The position numbers and the translations under genes are program-made. From Tigriopus japonicus (lineage: Eukaryota > Arthropoda > Copepoda > Harpacticoida > Harpacticidae), in NCBI GenBank assembly GCA_010645155.1, contig CM021316.1, forward strand, positions 9,682,621 through 9,746,620: a stretch of 64,000 nt of DNA, in the 5' to 3' direction. Shown here in pieces: positions 38,201-49,000 of the stretch (within the stretch, counting starts at the first letter, position 1; the number at the start of each line of letters is the position of its first letter). Below the pieces are notes generated by a model. The model was not told where the DNA came from, searched no databases, and saw only the letters and a list, made by a program, of their open reading frames with translations.

Positions 38201-41100
38201 CGCGTGTTTGACCTGGCTCCCTCCGAGTTTATGATTCCCTCTGATATGGGTTTCCCCATTCTGATTGAGTTGCACATGCCTCTGACCTTCTCTCTCCGTG
38301 GAAAGATGAATGTCCATTGGGATAGCCATGTTCCCTCTGTCAAGATGGACGTCAAGACCTTGTTTGCCTCTCAATTCACTGGATGGGTCGGAACTATCTG
38401 CCCCTTCACTGAGGAGTACGTTTTGACTGGTGCCGATGAGCATTCCGTCATCAATTTCCCCGCTGATTTCTCCATTGAGCTTAATGTTCAAGATCAGAAG
38501 CTGAAGATCCATGCCAAGGTCTTGCCTGAGGTCTCTGAGCCCGTTGACATTCTTCACTTCCATGTCAGACCCTTCATTGTCTACCAGAAGAACTGGGATC
38601 TCACTCCCATGACTTTGAGCCATAACATCAAGTTCATCAGTTCTCAACAGAAGGAACAGACCGTGACCAAGAACTTTGGCGATTACTTGGGTCTCTCTCT
38701 CAAGGGTATTCTGAAGACTGAGTCTCCTTTCGCCAACATGTACTCGTTCACTCGCAAGATGAGGCTCTACAACATGAACCCTATGAATTTGATCCGCTTC
38801 AGCTGGGCCAACACTGCCTTGAATGAAAATGAGATGCCTTCCATCCGCAAGCACGAGTACAAGCTCAGATACGACCCCAGTGAGTCTCACACCCGTGAGG
38901 TTGAAATCACTGTTGCCACTGGTTGCGCTATCAAGAACATTGATTCTGAGGTCAGGTATCATGCCGTCCGAGCTGAGCGTGAGGGTGAGGCTGGTGTTCC
39001 TTTCGAGGTCCGTGAGGTGACTGACCGATCTGTCCACCCTAGGCGCCAAGAGAAGATCCGTCAAACCCTGGAGAGGATGGAAGTCCAATCTGGTGTTGGT
39101 GTCACTTTCTTGACCACCATTGCCTTGAAGGGATCTCGCACCCGTGCTTTTACCTACTCCTTGAACTTGGCTGGCGGAGCTGAAGGACTCAAGCAGAAGT
39201 GGTCTGTCACTTTGGAGTCTGAGAGCACCGACAAGAAAGTCTGCATCAATGGTATGATGCATTTGCCCAATTCGCCCATGTGGAGAGTGAAGGATGTCCG
39301 AGCCACCAACTGGAATTATCATTTCAAGAATGTCATTGGTTTTGGTCATGAATGTACTGAATCTCAAATCAAGATTGAAGGTACCAGCAAGGTCTCTGAA
39401 GAGCAAAAGGAATGGAGCAGGGAGTCCCCCGAGGCCAAGGAATTGCACAAGATTGAGCAAAGAAGCGGCAGCGCTGCCGAGTTCTCTGAGCAAGCTGAGC
39501 AAGTCAGGCTTCAAGCCAGCACTGTTGATGAGATTGACTACCGCGTTGAATACCAAAACGTGCCCAGGATTGTCATGCAATGGAACAGCCGTGCCATTGA
39601 GATGCTCAAGGGATACTGGTGGGCTTACCTGAAGACTTCCACTCCCAGCAGCAGCCACTTCCATGGGGAGTCTCAATCCGACACTGAAAACGTGCGCATC
39701 AAGATCCACCCCAGGAGCAAGGTGTTTGACTTGACCATCAACCGCCGCAGTGAAACCATCAAATTCCAAGGCATCCGTATCCCCTACCCTTTCACCTACT
39801 TCTTCCCCACTTCTTCCATCCAAGGCAGTAGGGGCATGAGCATCAGGAATCTTGCTGGCAGGAATGCCTATCCCGAGTGCCGTCTGCACAAGGACTCCTT
39901 GAAGACCTTCAGTGACAAAACCATCCGTGTGCCCAACATTCATGATCAATGCTTCCACCTCTTGGCTGCTGATTGCTCCGAGAATAAGCGATTTGGCGTC
40001 ATGGTCCGTTCTTTGGGACGCACCCCTGCCCAAGGCAATGAGCTCAAGGTCTATTTGGGTCGCACTGAGATTCTCCTGACCCCTGGTTCCTCTTACTCTT
40101 CCTACAACAAGCACATGAAGGTTGTTGTTGACGGTTCTGAGATCCCTCTGGTCAGAGACTCTGGCAAGGACATCAAAGACAAGACTGGAAGCCGTGTTGC
40201 CACTGCCTACCTGTAAGTACCAACTAGAGTGTTTTGTTTGATCTGAGCAAATTTCACAGAACTGACCGTACCTTTTTCTTAACTATAGCACCCGTGATAA
40301 CTCCATCATCTTGAAATCTACCACCATGAACGTTCAGTTTGATGGTGAGATGATCGACATTCAGTTGTCTCCCCTCTTCAAGAGCAAGACTTGCGGCATT
40401 TGCGGCTCTGTCAATGGTCAAATCAAGGATGCCCTTGTTGGCCCTCAAGGCTGTGTCTACTCCAAACCCGAGATCTTGGTTGCTTCCTACCGTGTGGAGC
40501 ATGGCTCCGAGAGCTGCGAACCCCTCCCCAGGGAAGTTGAGCAAGAGTTGATTCGCGAGAATGAAGAATGTGCCACCTACAAGGAAATTCCCACCAAGGT
40601 AAGCTTCTTTCCAAAGAAGTACTCTGAGACGGAACAAGATGTTTTTGAGTGATGCTGATTGTCGCTTTCAAAGTAAAAACTGATCATCTGATTTCATATC
40701 CTCGTTCTGATAACTTGATCATTTCCAATTGTTGTGACCCCAAGGAGGGCAAGAAAAGATCACTAAATTTTCCCTGGTTTCATTCAAGGTTGCTCGGTCC
40801 TTTGAGGTTCAAGCTGGTGAGTGCACCATCCACCGTCACGAGATCATCGAGAAGTCCAACGAGTTGTGCTTCTCCAAGGTTCCCTTGACCGAATGTGGTG
40901 CCCAATGCCGTCCTGCTCCTGAGGAAGGTCTCTTGAAGAAGGAGGTTGACTTCACTTGCATGGAGAAGAACCGCATGTCTTACCACTACATGGAGAAGAT
41001 CCGCAACCAACAGGTCCTCCGTGAGCTCAAGACTCTTCCCACCACTTTCTCTGTGCAGAAGAAAATGCCTCGCAACTGCGTTCCCGTCCGTGAATTGTAA
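35284..41100 (+). CDS. Vtg2: Vitellogenin, copy 2 (5 exons)
   Basis: Yolk lipoprotein precursor, mirror image of copy 1. Exons: 35284-35314, 35391-35881, 35954-40212, 40289-40598, 40789-41100; joined length is 1800 aa. Every exon and intron (76, 72, 76, 190 bp) has exactly the length seen in copy 1, so both genes span 5817 bp. Same layout: signal peptide, N-terminal lipid-transport module, beta-sheet lipid region, von Willebrand D domain with CGICGSVNG (1629-1637), Cys-rich tail. Differences from copy 1 noted by eye: V-to-E in KGENQFF, T-to-S in EMSSEY, K-to-R in EQVRLQ, T-to-S in KTSTPSS, F-to-L in KVFDLTI, and the last two residues (EL for GF). The stop is TAA at 41098-41100. Both copies look functional. 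Confidence 0.96.
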
Positions 41101-41179
41101 ATCACGCAAACTCACCTCCCAGATTTTAATTGCTAAATAGACACTTGGGAGTATTTCTTATGATATATTACATGTAGCA

Positions 41180-41185
41180 AATAAA
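41180..41185 (+). terminator. Poly(A) signal of vitellogenin copy 2
   Basis: AATAAA 80 bp after the stop codon, at a different distance and in different sequence context from copy 1. Confidence 0.7.
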
Positions 41186-41736
41186 AGAAAGAGACAAAAA
41201 AATCTTGACTCGCATTTAATTTTAGATTTTTTATTAAAATTATGGAAAAAGACTCAAATATAGTAATCAAAACAAAACGTGGCACTTGCAACAAAGCAAA
41301 TGGCAAACCGAAAAATGCGGGCTGTTAAGTTTTTCACAGTAATTCAAGCTTTCTTCACCCTGCTTCACATGGTTGACATTTCCAATCACGTAAATTCTCC
41401 TCCGCTGATCAGCTCGTCTTCGTCCATTCACCAAACCTAGTCAACCTTAGATTTCCCACTTTTCTCACCCATTGGGACCTCCATCAGATTCCAATCATTC
41501 CGGGACACCATAATCAATAAGCCATCTCTCCAAAGTTGATATTATATTTTCCCATGTTTTTCGGTTGTTCTAGAAATAGTGTAACCCCGTCCAACCCGAA
41601 AAGCGATCCACATAAACCATGACGGTCTTTCTAGACTCATAAAACAAATCCACGACCACAGATGGAATGGTCGTTGAACATGGATTCGTACAACATTGGT
41701 TACTTAGGAAGGCTTGGAAGACCTTTTTGGCTTGGG
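41186..41736. other. Spacer between vitellogenin copy 2 and MTP
   Basis: No gene recognised. AT-rich sequence immediately past the poly(A) signal, then mixed sequence up to the MITE at 41737. Confidence 0.5.
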
Positions 41737-42031
41737 CAAGAAGCACCGAATTTCTGGAGTTGGAGGCTAACGATGAGAATTATGATTTGTGGTAATTGCT
41801 TTACCAGAAAAGGGTTAGTTCATTGATTCTCAGTTCAGTGTAAGATTTGCAATGAACGTTGAGTGAGCACAATTTTTGACTCCGACAATCGATTGAGCTG
41901 AAAATTGAAACACGTATTTTTGTCAACACAAGCAAGGTCTCATTTGCAGAAGAACGTAATTGAATTGCTCCTACTGGAAATCATGATTCCTCTCGTCAGC
42001 CTCCCAGTCCAGAGAAATTCAGTGGTTCTTG
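41737..42031. mobile_element. Foldback MITE, family member B (295 bp, internally deleted)
   Basis: Same ends as members A and C (CAAGAAGCAC...GGTTCTTG), flanked by a perfect 7-bp duplication GCTTGGG (41730-41736 and 42032-42038). Most of the left arm is missing: the left TIR (to GAGAATTATGATTT) is joined directly to the central GTGGTAATTGCTTTACC. The right arm is intact, so this is a deletion derivative about 155 bp shorter than the full-length copies. Confidence 0.85.
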
Positions 42032-42214
42032 GCTTGGGTCACAGTGACAGACCATACCTTCAATATCAAAATCCAATTTTGGTTAAGACACCGATTTCAG
42101 AGCTCTCTGAAACAAAGCGACTTAAATTTGAACTTTCCTACTTTCTGGGTCCCATGGTGATCTTTAACAATGAAAAACCGAGATTGTCATAATTCTCTCT
42201 AGAAGCCTTTTGAG

Positions 42215-42776
42215 CACGGCGTTTAATTTGGCTGTAAAATTCATTTTTTGGTTCCAAAGATATTTGAGACCAGTTTTGAGATGAAAAGACAATGCCGCAT
42301 GTTTAATCGAGTTCTGTTAATTAGGTCACGGGCCAAAAATTGATATATTGTCACTTAAAACCGACTTCAAAGCGATTTTCTGAATTTTTCTTTTTGTCCG
42401 TTCCGAAGGTGGTGTCTTGGTTGTCTGTACCTGAAATATTGACGAAATCTATTGAACCTTTGGTCTAGTTCGGTTTAACAAAAGTCAAATTATGTCCTTC
42501 GAGAATTTTGTTCGATTATAGCCATTGAAAATTGAACGGCTAAATAGATTTTACCAATCTTTTAGCCCATCATCGACCTAAGTGTGCCTAACAATTAAAC
42601 TAAAGAATATATTCTTTGTTTAAGCATGTTTTAAGTAACCTTACATCAATTTTTGGCCCGTGGCCAAATTAACAGAACTCGATTACACATGCGGCATTGT
42701 CTTTTCATCTTAAAATTGGTCTCAAATATCTTTGGAACTAAAAAATGACTTCTCCAGCCAAATTAAACGCCGTGTG
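42215..42776. mobile_element. Foldback element, ~560 bp
   Basis: The left arm (42215 to about 42355) and right arm (about 42640-42776) are inverted copies with roughly 90% identity by eye. Shared blocks include GTTTAATTTGGCTG, CCAAAGATATTTGAGACCA and AAAAGACAATGCCGCATGT. The terminus reads CACGGCGTTTAAT. The ~280-bp centre is unique and non-coding. Confidence 0.75.
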
Positions 42777-43003
42777 CGGCCAACAAGCCTTCCCCTAACT
42801 TTATGACTTCTGAAGGTCTCATTCAAACCATCTACGTATTGATGGTTTTGACCATGATATTGACCATATGAATGATCAGGCCTTTGAGATGATATTTAGG
42901 TTTTAATCATTTTCCATTGGTGACGCGTAAAATTTCAAGGCGACTCATTGTTTTTTCATAATTAAGGACATCAACATTTCGGATCAAATCATTCTTGGTT
43001 TGT

Positions 43004-43009
43004 TTTATT
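43004..43009 (-). terminator. Poly(A) signal of the MTP gene
   Basis: AATAAA on the minus strand, 85 bp beyond the MTP stop codon at 43094-43096. Confidence 0.65.
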
Positions 43010-43093
43010 GCACTTCACACCCAAAAAAATGCACAAATAACTTTTGACACAATCTCATTTTTCTATAATAAACCAGCAATCACAGATATGTCT

Positions 43094-46000
43094 TCACTTC
43101 TTTTGTTTGGGATACATTTTGGTGCAGAGTTCACAGTTCTTCCAATTCAGGAACAAAGTTTTCCCGGGGGTCGCAACCTCGTATTTCTGGACCCTTTTAA
43201 CCGGTGTCCAACCATGATTCACAGGGTTATTCGTATGCCTTTTTGTGGTTGTGTACTTCACCGGGAAACCTGGGACTTGCATTCGGATACACAATTGAGG
43301 TTCTTCTGATCCAACATCGATTTCAGCCTCCAAATTCAATCTGGCACGTGTAGTCATCTCGTGTTTGAGGGACATCTTTGAGTCTCTGGACTGAGACCAT
43401 GGGGCCATAACTTGAGCCTCACTGATGAGAACTAAAGCGGCGGAATTCTCCACTACTGCCTGACAAGTTTTGTCCCACATGGATATTTTGGCCTGAGAGT
43501 AAAAAAATGAGGAGCATTTGAAGGTTGAGTCAGAGCAAGGGGAAGAGTATATTTGCCCTAATAAATTCGTCTCTTCTGGTCATTTTGTTAGTGTTGAAGG
43601 CTGCCTTTTAATATTTTCATATTTTTTATTGAGACATTGAATTAAAAAAAAGTCTGGCTTTCTTTTTATGCCGAAAGTTTACATCATATCAGGCAATTGG
43701 GATTCTTGAATAGCAATGAATGATAGAATTTAAGAATCTATCAACAGGCCTAATAAAACTGATTAAAGAAAAATTATAATTACTATGATGTGACAAGTTC
43801 GTGCTGAACTAAAAGTTTAGGAAGTTCGAGCAAAAACATAGTGATTTTGTCATCGCGCCTAAACCTTTGGATAATTCTTGAATGCTATTGAGTAGGGCCC
43901 GGAAATATTTTTTTTTCTCCACTTTTCCTCGATTTTTTAAATATTTTGACTGTTTCAAAGAAAAAAATAATTTTTTTTTCGAGAATTCTGGTCAAAAAAA
44001 TATTTCGGGTAAAATTGAGGAAAATAAATAAATGACTAATGCTTACAAAAAGCTTACCCAAAGTACAAAAATCTCTATAAAATGGTATTAGTTCTAAGAT
44101 TAGGCATTCACAAACAAAACTACTGTCAAAGATGAAAAGCACTACTCCATCTATTGAGGCAAATTCAAAATTGTAATGTTAGATTTAATACATGTCAAGT
44201 TTGCCTCTTAAAACGGCCAAATGCATCAAATTCACCAGAAACAAATTCGGAAAATCGGTGTGCACACACAAAAATTCCAAATAATGGCCTTGTCAGAAAA
44301 ATATTTCTTAAATATCCGGCTTTTTCCAAATATTTTGGCTTTTGAAGAAAATATATATTGGATATTTTGTTAGGGCTGGTCTACACATGAAACATTTTGG
44401 CTAGATTATTTGTCAAATATTCCGAAAATGTTTGGTGTTTGCCAAATGTTTCCTTTCTGTTGCTTCTACACGTGAACGTGCAGTTTGTCAAATATTTTTT
44501 CCCTTAGTCAAAGTGTTGCCCATTTATTCAAATTGTTTCGAACTGGCACTGCCAAATACTGTTTGAAAACCAGTCACCTTTAGCAGAGTCCCGTAATCTA
44601 GAAAGTGAATTGTATACTGTCACGTAAGTATATGACTCGTATGAAGTATATCACGTGAGTAAATTGTCACGTTTTAACGACATTTTTTACTCAATCTTGC
44701 TTTCTGCCCAAGGCTTTTTTCTTTCCTTCAGTTTCATTTAATTTGTCTTAGGCATGACGCCACGCTATGGACTTTGACAAAATCTGCTGTCATTTTCAGT
44801 CCTTTTCTTGTCCCCCCCCCCACCACCACCATTTTAAGACCTCGTCTTTCCACTGACATTTGGTTTTGTCGAGTTGGGTTTTGGTAAACATTGGCAGTCA
44901 TAACTGCCACTTGGCAAAGTTGCTACCTTGTAAACTCCTCCGAACCTGTCAGTTGACGCATTTGAGATGTGACTAGTCTGTAACACTACCAACTGATTAT
45001 CGATGACTTTTGATGTCGTCCATTTCCGTGGATCCTTGCAATCTTTCACAAATGACATTCAATTTTGGTGATCTTGATGCCAAAAGTTAGAGGATTAATA
45101 TTTTCTCCTTCAATCCGTTCATTTGAAACTTTTTACTTCACAATAATCGTTTCGTGATTGGATACCCTGCATGCATCGATGTGTATTTCGATTGTCGACC
45201 AGACAAAGTTAGCTTAAGGACAAATAATTTTTCAACATGTTCAAAGTCAGAAATATTTGACAAACAGAAAATAATATTTGCCATCAAGCTAATTTTGTCT
45301 TGGATTTGACCAAATATTTGCCGTTTTGTTTCACATGTAGACCAGCCTTACTTTTTTGCAAACACTTTTCCGGGCCGTACTAATGAGTTTTATCTTTCAC
45401 TCAAAAAATCAGATTTTTGTCTCTAGGGTTTGAGTGAAAGCGTCGTATTTTTTGTCAAGCCTTTTCAAAAGTAAAAAAGAAGAACAGGTGGAAAGTATGT
45501 TGTCTTAACCAATCAGCTAAGTCAAACGCGGTATTTTTTTGTTCATGGTATAGAATTTTGACCTGAAAACCCCAAAAATGCAAATCAACATAAAACTGAA
45601 AAACATCCGACAACTAGGGAAGAAAAGAAATTGAATGCATTTTTATGAAATGAACATCAGCCCTCATGATTAATATGTGGTCACTTACTTGTCCAGAGAA
45701 GTCATAGGATAGAGAGCTTTGCGTCTTAGTGTCAACAACCAATCCGTTGCTGAGATGTACCAATCTAGCATTGTTATGAAGAAGCTGAGTGCCCTGGAAG
45801 TTAGTATAAAAATAAGAATTGTGTTACAAAATAGAGGTTTTAGCTAAGGCACTATTACAAAAGAGTTTAATTAAAAAATGCGCCATCTTGTGCCTTTTCA
45901 AGGACATCTTACTTTCTCAGGACGAATTACAGAAATACAGCTAAAGGCCTGTCATTTTACTAAAATTAGAGGCTATTTCAATGAAATTAATGTTCCTTCA

Positions 46001-49000
46001 ATTTTTCATTGTTTGTTATAACTAGGACGTAAGTGGTATTCTGTAATGTATCCTTTGTTGTGTCATCCTTGCCTTCAATTAGGATTTTTATAAAAGTCAG
46101 GTTTGATTACTTAAATGAATTAGCTTAACACTTGTATTTCCATTTAGAAACCTTCCATCAACATTTTAGCAAGCTGTGTCACATATTACACTAGATGGCG
46201 CAGTGTATGAGTGCACTCTTTTTATTTAATGCACTAGTTTTGCCATTCAAAATTACCCTTAGTGCCGAGGTCTTCTCTTCAGCCTTCCCTGACCAATACA
46301 AACTGATGAGATCGCTCATGGACTCAAAGAACACAAAGGGTCGCAAAGCGTTCCCTAGAATGGTCAATTCCATGCCTGCAGTAGCTGCTCCTTCGTCATC
46401 AGAGTTGGCAGAGTCCATGAAACTTGAAAGTCCGCCAGCAAAAATGTCCAACTGAAAAATAAAATTCTTATTTATTCTTATTTTCAACTATGGCGCCAAG
46501 AAAGAAAAATCTGCCCAAAAAAAGGGAGGGAAACCAATGTGACATCGTCAAATCTCAAGATACAGTCCTTGTTAGGATATCGCCAGGGATTACTGAAGGT
46601 TGCGTGATTTCCTCCTTCAAAAAAGACACCAAAAAAAGGTTTCGTTTATAATATTTCGGACAGAGCTACTCAGAGGAGTCAAAATTGCTTTGAGCAGTTT
46701 TATTTATAAAGCAATTCTCAAGGTTTGGAAAAGTCAGTCATATTTTGTTTTTTCACAAAAAGGGGCAATACTTTTAACAATGTTGAATTATGGGGATTTT
46801 GCATAAAACCATGGCTATTCAAAAGATATTTTTCATGCATTAAAATGTACCCATTGGTCTACAAATGCAAGGTTTGTTCCTGTTTGAAAAAAATCGCCTT
46901 TCACTAATTACCTTTACAAAAAAAAACTTCATAAAATGAATGTAAATGGGGAGGAAAATGGTTTTTGGCAAAGGGGTACAACGTAACAAAAAGAGTTTAT
47001 CATAAGATTTGAATGAAATATCTGAAAACTTGAATTCATTTGCTCACCTGCAAAATTTTAGCTTGTTCTTTCTCATTCCTCAGGGTGACTTCGAAGTTGC
47101 TCCGTTTTAATAACTTCTTGGCAATCTCCATTCCATAAGAGAAAGTAGCATTTCCAGATTGAGTGGAGGCTAGCGTTCTACTGAACGTTGAAGACATACC
47201 TCCATTAGCCAAAAGGTTCCAATTTAACTTTTGATTCTTCACGTGATCTCTAGAAAGAAAGCACGTGCAAAATATAATTACTTTATCTTCAGCTGGAATT
47301 TCGAAACCATGCCTTCATAACCTTTTCATATTACTTCCGTTTCCTAAAAGCATAATATGCATGAAACACCTTTTCACGTACATAATCATTTGGGCCAAAT
47401 AGGGGTCACTGGTCGCATATTCCAGTAAGCGATTGGTGATGTATAGTGATCTCTCGTCAGATCCAGTGGCATTTAGGCCTCCAAGAATCGCCCTGAAAAG
47501 GTTGATTCCCGGCTTTATTTGCAAAAGGATCTCGGCACTTGTGGTCCTAATGATGGAATCCGCTTTAGGATCTTGGTACAAGGTCAGAAGTGAAGTCTTG
47601 ACCTTCTGGTTTATCATTGCTGCCGGCATTACTTTCAAGACCTTCAATGCTTCTATGGTGATTTTGGTGTTTCCGGAATGAAGAAGATCCAAAAGGATAG
47701 GAACGGATTTGGAAGAGCGGAGATTCTTCAAAGCCCGTGTGAATTGCAGGTAACACGGTTCGGTTTTGCAAGTTTTCATGGTTTTGGCGATCCATTGGAA
47801 CACCTCATTGGCTGCCTAAATATGATTGAACATCAACTAGGGTCAAGCAGAATGTGCAAATAACTTTACCTCACTCCCGGGAATTCGTCGAGCCAAAGTT
47901 CCCAAAGTAAGGATGAGGGTCTCTCTTAAGGCTTGCTTAGACTCTTTTGTTTCTTGAGTGTACTTCAAAACATCTGAAAAGCAAATAGTGTGAATTTGAA
48001 TTTATGTCTATTTGCGGTAGAAACTAGAGATGCAGAAACACCTGCTTACCTTTCACAAAAGACTCTCTAGGTTTGGTGACTTGGCCAACTGACCAGAAGT
48101 AGCGCTCAAGCAATTCCAGGTTGCCAGCAGCTAGCTCTAAGGCAGCTTCATAAGCATCCTGAGAGCCACTTGCTCCCAAAAGATCCATCATTTGAGGCCT
48201 GAATGAGAATGAATGTGTTGAATACCAATAGCTTCAAGTCCCATTTTCACCTACATGATGTCTTTCCATGATTTATCTCTCAGGGTTGAGATTAGTTCAG
48301 ACTTAGGAAGTAGCCCAATCACAGGTGACAATTGAAGAAAAGCCTTGGCAGCAGGTTCTTTGGCAAGCGCATCTGATCTCAGAGACCGTTTCAATGTGGA
48401 CAAGAGGTTTTTCAACTAATGAAAAAATTGGATGTTTTACAAAATATACCTCAGCAAGTAGAATTCTAAACGTGTTACCTTGATGTCTTTTTGTGCTTCT
48501 GGTTCAAGTTGAGTACTAATGGGCATTAAAGTCACTTTTGGTCCCTCCTTTTGCAATTTAGCAATTGCATCCTTCACATTTGCTGCTTGGATGATTTGGT
48601 TTGGACTATCCAGTTGTTCTAAAAATTAATGCAATTATTATTAGCGGAGATGCACTTTTCGGACATCCCTAGTACTTTACTTGAAGTCGTCATGTGTGAT
48701 GTCATCAAGTGTAAAATGAAGCTCAGTCTACCGCTCGATTGATGTCTCACAGGGCATGTGAACGATTTCACTCGTACGATATCTATCGTGACTCGTGTTT
48801 TAATTCTATTCAATTAGTCATCACTCATCACAGGATAGTGGAATCTTCTAGGCTAATAAACTGTGTTTTTGTCAGCTAAAGTGCACTCTGTTACATCATT
48901 AATTCAATCTTTTCTCTGAGGGTAAGATAAAGTAAATTTTAGAAATTTCAGTCTAAATGTCAAGTTCAAGTGACAAGCTACGAATAGCTACACACGGGGA

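Noticed and set aside
46195..46455. 86-codon plus-strand ORF
   Set aside because: Antisense to MTP exon 10, whose splice sites and phase fit the 12-exon chain.
48251..48254. Alternative donor for MTP exon 5 after an in-frame TAG
   Set aside because: Using the GTGAAA donor would put a stop in frame. The GTAGGT donor ending the exon at 48255 keeps the frame and joins correctly to exon 6.
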